From the NCBI RefSeq assembly GCF_048595595.1, contig NZ_CP184347.1: 64,000 nt of DNA. One strand, 5' to 3'. This DNA comes from Bacteroides pyogenes_A (lineage in GTDB: Bacteria > Bacteroidota > Bacteroidia > Bacteroidales > Bacteroidaceae). Position numbers and translations under genes: made by a program. The notes under the pieces are model-generated. The model saw only the letters and a list, made by a program, of their open reading frames with translations. It did not search any database and was not told where the DNA came from. Positions 1 to 8,926 of this stretch are shown here, one piece after another (the first letter of the stretch is position 1; each line of letters begins with the position of its first letter).

Positions 1-942
1 TCTCCCTTCGGTGAACCGGATAGGAAAATTATACAATTCGAAGTTTGCCGATTCGGAATTCATGCGCATCAGGACCACTTCGATAGAAGCAACATTATTG
101 GCGCTCTCCTGTGAAGAGAGAGCATACAACCCGGTTTCCATTATATCCAGTGCCGCTTTAGCCGACTGTTTCCATCTTTCAGCGTCCATCGAAGGGTTGT
201 GCAGCTTGCTGGCGGCATAGAGCAAAGCCTTCGATTTCACCGCCATGGCAAAGCCTTTCGTTATGCGTCCCACCTGCTTGTCGGGTTCGTTGGCATAGCT
301 CTCGGGCAAATTCTCTGCCGCTTCTTCACATTCGTCGACAATGAAGCGGATCACCTCATCGAATGGAGTTTTTCCGATCGTATTCGCCTCCTCTTTATTC
401 AGAACCTTCAAGGGCATGGCAATATCGCCGTAGCGGCGCGCCAGTTCAAAAAAGTAATACGCCCGCAGCACCCTCGCCTCGTAGGGGAAATACTTCAGCT
501 TCTTCATCCAGTTCTTATAATTCCCATTGTACTCGTAACGCGAGAAATCGACTTTGGCAATGTCTTCAATAAAACTGTTGGCGGCACGTATGCCATTGTA
601 CAGCATCCACGCATCATCGTAAGTCTTAATCGGCGACCAATTGCCGTTGTTCACATTTTGCACGGGTTCCGCTACCGCTCCGAACTCTCCGTCGTCGGAA
701 GCGCAATCACGCATTGCGTACCCTTCAGGGTATAAAGCTCCCGAAGCTCCGAACCAGCGGCATCCCTGCGGCATGAATGAATATACATGGGTAAGCATAT
801 TCTCGGTGCTTCCGAAATATTTGTACATGTCTTCTTTTGTTTTCAGTCCGCTTGTCTCATCGAAATCGAGATAGTTGCATGAAGCCAACAACAACGAAGA
901 CCATATAGTCATGATAATGTATTTTACTCTCATAGCATTCAT
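1..942 (-). CDS. SusD/RagB-like nutrient-binding lipoprotein, 3' end cut by window edge
   Basis: The reading frame is open from the ATG at 942 (second in-frame ATG at 933) to base 1, so the C-terminus lies outside the window. The N-terminus has a hydrophobic stretch ending in LLLASC, a lipobox, so the protein should be lipidated and surface-exposed. The mature start (NYLDFDETSG) and Trp/Tyr-rich helices fit the SusD family, which forms the lid over a SusC channel and binds the ligand. It begins 13 bp after the stop of the SusC-like gene 956-3736 and is the last gene seen in the operon. The substrate cannot be read from sequence, and no glycosidase or regulator is visible here. Confidence 0.85.
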   Translation of the reverse strand, partial: MNAMRVKYIIMTIWSSLLLASCNYLDFDETSGLKTKEDMYKYFGSTENMLTHVYSFMPQGCRWFGASGALYPEGYAMRDCASDDGEFGAVAEPVQNVNNGNWSPIKTYDDAWMLYNGIRAANSFIEDIAKVDFSRYEYNGNYKNWMKKLKYFPYEARVLRAYYFFELARRYGDIAMPLKVLNKEEANTIGKTPFDEVIRFIVDECEEAAENLPESYANEPDKQVGRITKGFAMAVKSKALLYAASKLHNPSMDAERWKQSAKAALDIMETGLYALSSQESANNVASIEVVLMRMNSESANFELYNFPIRFTEGR

Positions 943-955
943 CAGTTAGTTTGCA

Positions 956-3736
956 TTAGAAATTCAGTTTAATACCCGCCCAATAGCTTCTCGTCGACGG
1001 ATAAGCGATTCCGAGTTGTTCGGGATCGGCAAAGCCGATGTTATCCAGCGAAAACAGATTGGTTCCTTGCACAAACACTTTCAAATCGGCAAACCGTGTT
1101 TGCGATTTCGGGAAAGTATAAGCCACTAGCAGGTTGCGCAGTTTGATGAACGACCCGTCGCGATACCAAAGCGAACTGGCGCGATAGTTGTTCATATTCT
1201 CGAGAGTGGTAAGCCGGGGCATGGTGGCTCCCGCCTTATTCTCTGCAGTCCAATACACTTCTTCTTTAAGGAAAGTGTGCGAAATGTTTCCGTTATCCAC
1301 AAGCGGACGGTAGAGCGGACTGTCGAGCAACGAAACAGTTACTCCCGTCATCCCTTGGAAATCGGCGGAAACTTCGAACCGCTTATAACCCAGATTTACG
1401 TTAAATCCGAAGTAGCAACGGGGAATGGACGAGCCGAACATGCGAACAACGTCTTTTTCGTCGATAATGTTATCGCCGTTCTGGTCTTTGTACTTCACAT
1501 CTCCGGGCGATACCTGAGAGAATGTCTGTCTCGGACTATTGTTAATCTCCTGACGGCTGTTGAAAAAGCCGATAACTTCCAAGCCATACCTTTGTCCCAC
1601 ACGATTTCCCTTTGTGTACAAGTAATCGTGTTCCTGATAAGCCTGATTCTCATTTACCACTTCAGAATCGAGATAAGACATCGTAGCTCCCGCACCGTAT
1701 CGGAAATCCCCGATTTGGTCATTCCATCCCAAAGCAAGATCGAAACCCTTGTACTTATAGATTCCTTCATTCACCTTCCCTACACCGATGCCAATAATTC
1801 CGGAAGTAGAGTTCGAACCCGGCACCAAGACATCCGAACGCTTTTCATAAAATCCTTCCACGCTTACATTCAATCGGTTGCGGAAAGCTGCGAGATCCAC
1901 ACCTATCGTCGCTTTTTCCGACCTCTCGGCCACCAGCCCTGTAACAGGCAGATCTCCTTCGCTACCACCCCATACCTGTGCTGCATTGGCTCCGAAGTTG
2001 TATCCGGTTCCGCTGCCCCCATAAGCTTGCCGCCACAACTCGTGAGTAAGATTTCCATCCCAGCCTGACAATCCGTAAGAAGCGCGAAGTTTAAGCAAAT
2101 CGACCGGAAGAATCTTTTTCATAAACGCTTCGTTAGACACTACCCATGCGGCAGAAAGGGCGGGATAGTTATCGAATTTATCCCCATCCGGCAGGTAAGC
2201 CGAACCGGAACGATTGAAAACCGCATTGATGCTGTATCGGTTGTCGTAAATATAGGAGGCATTTACAATCACCGACTGGTTTTTGGCGGTATTGTTCCTT
2301 CCGTGCTTCACAACCGACTGCATATCGTATATCAACGCTCCGCCGATTTCGTGCCTGCCGAAAGCGCGGCGATAATCTATTTTCGCCTGAAGGTCGCTTC
2401 TCATCAACAAGCTTTCGAAAGGCTGGCTATGCCCAAGCGTTTCAGAATCTTTTCCATATACTTTCGGAGTAGTCACCAATGTTCCGTCATCTGTAATCCG
2501 GGCGTTGGCATTCATGTAGCGGTATTCTTTTCTGCTACTCTCCTGCATGCCCCCGATGTTATCGAACGAAACGGATACTTCCGCCGCTAAGCCCTGAGTC
2601 AGCATATTCAGCTTCTGGCGAAGGCTCAAATCGGCCAATAGTGTTCCGTACATACTCCTTATGTGACCGTAGTCTTTCAACAACGCTACGGGGTTCTTCT
2701 CTCCGTAAACGGCGCTTCCTCCATAAATGCCATTGGCATAACGGACAGGGAATGCCGCCGAAGGAGTCCGGTAAACAGGCCGGAAGATGGCATTTCGCCC
2801 GTAATGCGTACCGTTCGTCTCATGCAGTTTTCCTACTATTCCTGCTTTCAGGTACGTTCCTTCGGTGATGTTCACATCGATATTGGTGCGCAGAAGCAAC
2901 CGTGTGTCGGTAGGATTGGTATCATAACGGTCATCTTCCGTATTCTTTTTCAACATAGACCGGTCGCGATAATAATCGATTACAGTGAAGTAACGGAACT
3001 TCTCATTGCCTCCGTTGAACGACATTTTCAGATTGTGCGTAAATCCGTTTTTATTCAGAATCTCTTTCCACCAGTCTACATTGGGATATTCGTACGGATA
3101 AATTCCCGTTTGAAACGCGTCCAGTTCCTGCACGTTATAACGTTCTTCCAATCCATCGGCTGCCAATGCCGTATTCAACGCTTTGGCATAGGTGTAAGCA
3201 TCGGCAAACTCCGGTGAGCGAAACCGGCTGTTCACGCCAAAGTTATAATCCACTTTCACTTTCAGACGAGCGTTCGCACCCCGCTTGGTAGTAATCAGCA
3301 CCACACCGTTGGCTCCTCTCATTCCGTAAAGAGCTGCCGCGGCTGCATCCTTGAGGATATAGCACGACTCTATTTCCATCGACGTGATATCATCAATGTT
3401 TCGCGGATATCCGTCTACCAAGACCAAAGGTGCATTCCGGTGAATGGACAGGCCCGACAGGTTGTCGGGCGACGCTCCCGTTCCCTGATATACGTTCAAG
3501 CCGGCTATTTTCCCGTACAGGGCTTTACTGACATCCACATGCGGAGACTTCTCAAAAGCGGAAGCATTGACTCCGCTTACAGAATAACTGCTTGTCAGGG
3601 AAGATACATTCATTTGGTAACCGACACTTAACGTATCGGGCAGCTTGCTTTCCGAAGCCACAACCGATGATTGCGCATTCGCGGAAACCGCTCCTCCCAG
3701 AAGCAGAGTGGTTAATATATAATTCAGTTTATTCAT
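956..3736 (-). CDS. SusC/RagA-like TonB-dependent transporter lacking the usual N-terminal domain
   Basis: Outer-membrane TonB-linked beta-barrel of about 926 residues. I start it at ATG 3736 (MNKLNYIL) rather than the upstream in-frame TTG at 3748. A signal peptide ends near SANAQ. The plug domain follows almost at once: a TonB-box-like LSVGYQ, then APLVLVDGYPRNI, ILKDAAAAALYG and GANGVVLITTKRG, the usual SusC signatures. The C-terminus ends in aromatic YWAGIKLNF, as expected for a barrel. It lacks the carboxypeptidase-regulatory-like domain present in the neighbouring SusC (5543-8719) and is correspondingly shorter. It sits between two susD genes and should pair with the one at 1-942. Confidence 0.93.
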   Translation of the reverse strand: MNKLNYILTTLLLGGAVSANAQSSVVASESKLPDTLSVGYQMNVSSLTSSYSVSGVNASAFEKSPHVDVSKALYGKIAGLNVYQGTGASPDNLSGLSIHRNAPLVLVDGYPRNIDDITSMEIESCYILKDAAAAALYGMRGANGVVLITTKRGANARLKVKVDYNFGVNSRFRSPEFADAYTYAKALNTALAADGLEERYNVQELDAFQTGIYPYEYPNVDWWKEILNKNGFTHNLKMSFNGGNEKFRYFTVIDYYRDRSMLKKNTEDDRYDTNPTDTRLLLRTNIDVNITEGTYLKAGIVGKLHETNGTHYGRNAIFRPVYRTPSAAFPVRYANGIYGGSAVYGEKNPVALLKDYGHIRSMYGTLLADLSLRQKLNMLTQGLAAEVSVSFDNIGGMQESSRKEYRYMNANARITDDGTLVTTPKVYGKDSETLGHSQPFESLLMRSDLQAKIDYRRAFGRHEIGGALIYDMQSVVKHGRNNTAKNQSVIVNASYIYDNRYSINAVFNRSGSAYLPDGDKFDNYPALSAAWVVSNEAFMKKILPVDLLKLRASYGLSGWDGNLTHELWRQAYGGSGTGYNFGANAAQVWGGSEGDLPVTGLVAERSEKATIGVDLAAFRNRLNVSVEGFYEKRSDVLVPGSNSTSGIIGIGVGKVNEGIYKYKGFDLALGWNDQIGDFRYGAGATMSYLDSEVVNENQAYQEHDYLYTKGNRVGQRYGLEVIGFFNSRQEINNSPRQTFSQVSPGDVKYKDQNGDNIIDEKDVVRMFGSSIPRCYFGFNVNLGYKRFEVSADFQGMTGVTVSLLDSPLYRPLVDNGNISHTFLKEEVYWTAENKAGATMPRLTTLENMNNYRASSLWYRDGSFIKLRNLLVAYTFPKSQTRFADLKVFVQGTNLFSLDNIGFADPEQLGIAYPSTRSYWAGIKLNF

Positions 3737-3766
3737 TTCTTCAATCAATATTAGTTAACATGCTAT

Positions 3767-5530
3767 TTACCAACCCGGATTTTGAGTCATTCCGTATTTC
3801 TTGTTGATTTCGTCTTGCGGAATCGGGGCCAGATACCATTTCGTATCCCAGTTGGCCACCCAATAGCGGTCGGGGAGTGTTACCTTTTCAAAAGTGAATG
3901 CCGTAGGATGATTCAGATCATTCCCCCTGCTTTTCAGCCCGTACAACTTCTTCTTGAAATCGCTCTGACGGTCTCTGCGCACCAAATCGAACCAACGCAC
4001 CTCTTCGAATCCCAATTCCAAAGCTCTTTCCCTGAGCACCGCCTCCAAAAACTGCTCGCGGTTCATTCCCGGACGAAGTTTCGAAAGCCCCACTCTCTCA
4101 CGTACGTCATTCACCAATTGATAAGCCCGGTCGTTCGGGCGTCCATTGACCTCGTTGATGGCCTCCGCATAGCCCAGCATGATTTCTGCCAGCCGGGTGT
4201 GCGACCATTGTACGGGGCGGTTGGCGCGGTCTCCGTTTTCCTGCAAGATATATTTCATAATCAGGAATCCGCTACCCGATTTGTAGGAAGCATGGTTCAT
4301 GTATACAGGCGCGGTAGTTCCGTCACAATACGTATCACCGGGACAGGCTACGTTTTCATACAGTCGCGGATCGCGGGTAGGCACCATGCCTTCGCTTTCG
4401 GAATATTTAAAGAACGGTTGGCGGGAAGGCGACTTCCAATTGAAATCTTCCGGAAAGTCCGAACCGTCTTCCCAAGGAAACATGTCAACATAATTCAGTG
4501 TAGGCCCGGTATAGTATCGCTGGTCGATAAAATCGGCATGTGTAGCGGGAAGGTAGCCTTTTCGTACCGAGATCAGCACTTCCGTTCCGCCACGGTCATA
4601 ATAAGCTTTGCGATAAGCCGTACGTCTTGCCTGATGAGTATTCGCCGAAGGGAGAATCAATTTATAGCCGTTTTGTTTCTCCATTTCCTCGAAGAACTGC
4701 TTGCCTGCCGTTTCGGCATCTTTCCAGCGTTGCGCGTTATAATTTCCGTAACACGTGTATTCATCGGCTTCCGGATGCCATTTCTTATCGGAGTTGAAAG
4801 CGGGACTGGCAGCCCAGTGAAGTACTTTGAATTTCAATGCCATCGCTCCGGCTTTGCTCATCCGCCCGTCATTAATATCGTCCTGCTTCCACTTCAAAGC
4901 GGGGATGGCTTCATCGAGCAATGCCACTATCTTCTCCACTGTTTCCGCAAACCCAATCCGCGGGAAATTCAAGGCTTCATTCACATCCACATAATGGTCC
5001 AACCAAGTCACGCCTCCTACATACCTCAACATTTCGAAATAAGAGAGCGCGATCAGTGTTTTGGCTTCTGCCACTCCTTCGTTCTTTTCAGCATCGGAGA
5101 TGTTGGGAACCTTTCCTATGTTTTCAATATACAGCCAGGCATAGCGTATCGTAGTCCAATCCGATTTGGCTCCAAACCTGTAAGCCGAATTCCTTGGTAC
5201 GTTGTTGGCTCCTAAAGCCCCGTTATAATAGAGCTTCACCGGACCGTCGCTTATATTATCACGGAAGCTGTAACACAAGTCGGTAATAGATTCGAGTATA
5301 TTTCCTCCCAGCTTATAATCCGAAGCGGTAGGCAATCCGTAACTCAATCCGGTATAAGCCTTTGTCAGCACCTTCTCCGCATTCTCTTTCGAAGAGAACA
5401 TCTCTTCGGTAGTGGCACCGGAGCTTTCCGGCTGTTTGCCCAGAAAGCTATCTCCGAAACTTATCTCGGAGCAAGACGCCATCAGCGCGCAGCCCAACGC
5501 AACTCCAAAACCTTTTAATATGCTATTCAT
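3767..5530 (-). CDS. SusD/RagB-like nutrient-binding lipoprotein
   Basis: 587 residues. Signal peptide with lipobox ALMASC, then acidic/serine residues typical of surface-exposed Bacteroidetes lipoproteins. The body has SusD features: SKENAEKVLTKAYTGL near the N-terminus, a TPR-like middle, RLAEIMLGYAEAINEV and an ERALELGFEEVRWFDLVR segment near residues 500-520, and PIPQDEINKKYGMTQNPGW at the end. It starts 12 bp after the stop of the SusC gene 5543-8719, its expected partner, and is followed after 30 bp by the second SusC-like gene. The class is certain; the ligand is not. Confidence 0.95.
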   Translation of the reverse strand: MNSILKGFGVALGCALMASCSEISFGDSFLGKQPESSGATTEEMFSSKENAEKVLTKAYTGLSYGLPTASDYKLGGNILESITDLCYSFRDNISDGPVKLYYNGALGANNVPRNSAYRFGAKSDWTTIRYAWLYIENIGKVPNISDAEKNEGVAEAKTLIALSYFEMLRYVGGVTWLDHYVDVNEALNFPRIGFAETVEKIVALLDEAIPALKWKQDDINDGRMSKAGAMALKFKVLHWAASPAFNSDKKWHPEADEYTCYGNYNAQRWKDAETAGKQFFEEMEKQNGYKLILPSANTHQARRTAYRKAYYDRGGTEVLISVRKGYLPATHADFIDQRYYTGPTLNYVDMFPWEDGSDFPEDFNWKSPSRQPFFKYSESEGMVPTRDPRLYENVACPGDTYCDGTTAPVYMNHASYKSGSGFLIMKYILQENGDRANRPVQWSHTRLAEIMLGYAEAINEVNGRPNDRAYQLVNDVRERVGLSKLRPGMNREQFLEAVLRERALELGFEEVRWFDLVRRDRQSDFKKKLYGLKSRGNDLNHPTAFTFEKVTLPDRYWVANWDTKWYLAPIPQDEINKKYGMTQNPGW

Positions 5531-5542
5531 AAGTCGTCTTTT

Positions 5543-8500
5543 TTAGAAGTTAAGATTTAAACCGAAACTATACAGTTTGATTAACGGATAATCTCCCAAC
5601 CGGTCGGGGTTGCTCTCCGGATCGATATACTTGAGCGGAGAGAACGTCAACAGGTTATAACCGCTAAAGGTGATTCCGAGAGATTTGACTCCCACCTTCT
5701 TCAGGAGGCGGTTGCCGCTAATGGTATATCCTACGTTCAAACTTTTCAACCTGAGATAAGAAGCATCCTGTAACCATAAGGTAGAAGGCTCGGAGTTCCA
5801 GCTTTCCGATTCTTCTGCCGGACGCGGATAAACAGCTCCCAATTGGTTTTCGGGAGTCCAGCAATCATTGTAGAAGTAAGTCAGCAAGCCGCGCTTGCCG
5901 GCGTTAGTGAACGGAATACGATATTCGATATCGTACATCCGGCTGACGTTGGCGGCGCCCGCCCATTGCATGGAGAAACTGAATCCCTTCCAGTTGCATC
6001 CCATGTTCAAACCGAATGTATATTCGGGGCGGGTAGCGTATCCTGCCACACACCTGTCTTTCCCATCCACAATGTTGTCTCCGTTGAGGTCGGCATACAT
6101 CGCGTCACCCGGATATACCTTCTGGTACGGCTGTGGAAGTTCGGGTTTCAAGGTCAGCCCGCCTTCTGCATCCTTTATAAAGTCGTCCTGCTGGTAAAGG
6201 CGGATATATTTATATACATTGGTCTGGCGTCCGGTGGATCCTCCCGTCACATTCATATAATCGAACTGCTTGGGCACTTCGTCCCGGTAAATGATTTTAT
6301 TGCGCGCAAAAGACACATTGGCGTTCATGTAATAATTGAAATCCTTTCCTATCGCGTCGTTCCATCCGAGAGCCACTTCGTAACCGTGATTATTCACTTT
6401 ACCTATATTTGAGTTGGGTAAGGAAGTGGCGATGATGGCAGGAGTGGATTCGGGAGTGATGAGAATCCCCGTACGGCGCTCCATGAAATAGTCGAAATTG
6501 AGCGACAAGCGATTGTCGAGAAACTTAACGTCTATACCGTAATTCTGCTTGTCGGCGGTTTCCCAAGTCACATGCGGATTACCTATTTTAGTGATTCCAA
6601 AAGCGGGAGAATTTTCGGGTGTATTCACTCCGAAGCTGTATCCGCCCGATTGTTGCCAAACGGCAGGCATATACATGAAGCGGGAGTCGATGCCTTTATC
6701 GCTACCCACGCGTCCCCACGAGAGTCTTAGTTTCAGATAATCCACCACATGCTGGTTGGCCATGAACTTCTCCGCGCTTGCCACCCATCCGGCGGAGAAT
6801 GCGGGAAAAATCCCGAAACGGTTCTTTCCGGGAGCGAAGTTTTCAGAACCGTTGTAACCCACGTTTACATCGAACAGGTATTTACTCAAGTAGCTGTAAG
6901 TAGCCCGGCCGACAAAACCGATATAGCTTCTGGGAATATAGGTATATGCGTCGGGGTAGTAATCGCGTGACTGATTATACAGCAAAAGCCCGGAAACTTT
7001 GTGGTTCCCGAAAGCGCGTTCGTAGTTCACACGCCCTTCTATATACCAGTTCTGGTCGCGTCCCCGCTCTTCGGCGTAGCCCAGCGGTGTGTCGCTGCCG
7101 GAAGGCAGATAAATCAACGACTTATCATAGTCCGGATCGGTGGCCGGCATATTGCCGTTGGAGTCGAAATACGACTTATAATAAACGGTTTGGCTCTCCA
7201 CATCACCGCCCGGACGCTTTCTAAACAGTTTGAAGGCATTGTCGTACGCTCCTTTTACGGAAACGCTCAGGCCCTTCGTCAGGAAGTCCATTTTTTGAGT
7301 AATGTCCAAATCCAAATTCAAATTGGTACGATAATTTTGCGTATAGCCCTTTCCGTAGAAGACGAACATACCGTCGCGAAGAACCTCGCCAAGCGGAACA
7401 AGGTCTTTCGGAACCAGCGTGCGCACTCCGTCTATAAATCCCGGTCCGGCAAACGGATGCGACCATATCTGCGCGATAACCCACGGGTTCTGGTCTTGTC
7501 CTGTGTCGGATACCACGCTGCGAGGCTCTTGCGTTTTACCTAGATTACCGCCGATACCCAACTTCATGGTCGTAGTTTTTGTTAGCTTGGCGTCGATATT
7601 GGCACGATAATTATAACGGTCGTAACGATAGTTGTTGTTGTACTTCTGTCCGGGAAGATCTTTTAAAAGCCCATTCTGGTAGAGGTAACCGATAGAAATG
7701 AAATACTTCACATCCTCGCTTCCACCAGATATGTTGATGTTGTTCTTGCTCTGCAGATACACATCGTGGAAGATATACTTCTTCCAGTCCATGCTGGGGT
7801 ACATAATGGGATCCGAACCGGTGCGATAAGCCTCTACCTGCTCGGGAGTAAAATAACGTTTCTTGTCTGCCACTCCGTCGAGTTGCTGCTTGATGTTCCA
7901 GAAACGGGCAAACTCATAGCTTCCGGTCTGCTCTACCAGCGAGATAGGCTGTTGCAAGCCCAGCGACGTGCTTACATTGATTTGCGGTTTGCCGCTCTTT
8001 CCCCGCCGGGTGGTCACCAGAAGCACGCCGTTGGCTCCCCGCACACCGAATACGGCTGTAGAAGAGGCATCTTTCAAGATAGAGATGCTTTCAATCTCAT
8101 TCGGGTCGATTTGAGAAAACTCGCGTTCCACACCATCTACCAGTATCAACGGTTTGGATTGCGAGTCATTCAGCGAGCCCGAACCGCGTACATAAATAGC
8201 TGCGGCATCCTTTCCGGGCTGTCCGCTGGTCTGCACCGACGAAACACCGGGCATGGCTCCCGCCAGCACATTGGTGACACTTGCCACCGGCGATTTTATC
8301 AGCTCTTTATTACTGATGGAAGATACGGCGCTTGTAAGCAGGTTTTTATCCTGATTACCGTATGCGATAGCAACGACTTCCACCTCTCCGAGCACATTCG
8401 CATCTTCCTTCAAACTGACATCGATTGTTCTTTTGTCTCCCACTGTAATTTCCTGAGTAACATACCCCATGAACGAAAAGACCAATACCGATTTTTTACT

Positions 8501-8719
8501 CGGAACCACAATGCTGTAAGTTCCGTCGAAACCGGTGATTGTTCCGATGATAGTACCCTTCACAGTTACGTTAGCTCCGGGAACGGCTTCTTTCAACGCT
8601 TCGTCTGTCACCCTGCCTCTGATTGTTATGCCTTCCGGAGGAAAGGCATGAATCATCATGGGCATGAACAAAAGAAACGCGACAAGAAAGCTGAATCTTA
8701 AATTAAGCGTGTTTCTCAT
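5543..8719 (-). CDS. SusC/RagA-like TonB-dependent transporter, full length
   Basis: 1058 residues, the standard SusC size. After a signal peptide (ends near MIHAF) comes a carboxypeptidase-regulatory-like domain (about residues 30-110: GRVTDEALKEAVPGANVTVKG, FDGTYSI, VFSFMGYVTQE). A TonB-box region (VEVVAIAYGNQ) follows, then a plug with LILVDGVEREFSQIDPNEI, ILKDASSTAVFG and GANGVLLVTTRRG, and then the barrel. It is the first gene of the four-gene transporter operon, which reads leftward, and pairs with the SusD at 3767-5530. Uptake of a glycan or other oligomer is the usual role. No linked sigma/anti-sigma pair or hybrid sensor is visible in the window. Confidence 0.96.
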   Translation of the reverse strand: MRNTLNLRFSFLVAFLLFMPMMIHAFPPEGITIRGRVTDEALKEAVPGANVTVKGTIIGTITGFDGTYSIVVPSKKSVLVFSFMGYVTQEITVGDKRTIDVSLKEDANVLGEVEVVAIAYGNQDKNLLTSAVSSISNKELIKSPVASVTNVLAGAMPGVSSVQTSGQPGKDAAAIYVRGSGSLNDSQSKPLILVDGVEREFSQIDPNEIESISILKDASSTAVFGVRGANGVLLVTTRRGKSGKPQINVSTSLGLQQPISLVEQTGSYEFARFWNIKQQLDGVADKKRYFTPEQVEAYRTGSDPIMYPSMDWKKYIFHDVYLQSKNNINISGGSEDVKYFISIGYLYQNGLLKDLPGQKYNNNYRYDRYNYRANIDAKLTKTTTMKLGIGGNLGKTQEPRSVVSDTGQDQNPWVIAQIWSHPFAGPGFIDGVRTLVPKDLVPLGEVLRDGMFVFYGKGYTQNYRTNLNLDLDITQKMDFLTKGLSVSVKGAYDNAFKLFRKRPGGDVESQTVYYKSYFDSNGNMPATDPDYDKSLIYLPSGSDTPLGYAEERGRDQNWYIEGRVNYERAFGNHKVSGLLLYNQSRDYYPDAYTYIPRSYIGFVGRATYSYLSKYLFDVNVGYNGSENFAPGKNRFGIFPAFSAGWVASAEKFMANQHVVDYLKLRLSWGRVGSDKGIDSRFMYMPAVWQQSGGYSFGVNTPENSPAFGITKIGNPHVTWETADKQNYGIDVKFLDNRLSLNFDYFMERRTGILITPESTPAIIATSLPNSNIGKVNNHGYEVALGWNDAIGKDFNYYMNANVSFARNKIIYRDEVPKQFDYMNVTGGSTGRQTNVYKYIRLYQQDDFIKDAEGGLTLKPELPQPYQKVYPGDAMYADLNGDNIVDGKDRCVAGYATRPEYTFGLNMGCNWKGFSFSMQWAGAANVSRMYDIEYRIPFTNAGKRGLLTYFYNDCWTPENQLGAVYPRPAEESESWNSEPSTLWLQDASYLRLKSLNVGYTISGNRLLKKVGVKSLGITFSGYNLLTFSPLKYIDPESNPDRLGDYPLIKLYSFGLNLNF

Positions 8720-8833
8720 ACTGTTGAATTTGTTGGTTAATACTTACCGGCAACCGACTTTCGGAGCCGGCTACAGTTATTTCGAGCCTTAGATTATATA
8801 CGAACTATCGTCCAAGCCTCTTTATCATTCGCA

Positions 8834-8841
8834 CAAAAATA
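8834..8841 (-). promoter_or_regulatory. possible -7 element for the susCD operon
   Basis: The minus strand reads TATTTTTG, a match to the Bacteroidetes consensus TAnnTTTG, leaving a leader of roughly 110 nt before the SusC start at 8719. The best TTG upstream is 24 bp away, longer than the usual 19-21, so the assignment is tentative. Confidence 0.35.
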
Positions 8842-8926
8842 GGAAGCAAGGGAGAGACGGATGTGCAATATTCTCCAAATTAGTTACACAAATTGTGATA
8901 AAGAGCCTATTAATCGCAAATACAGC

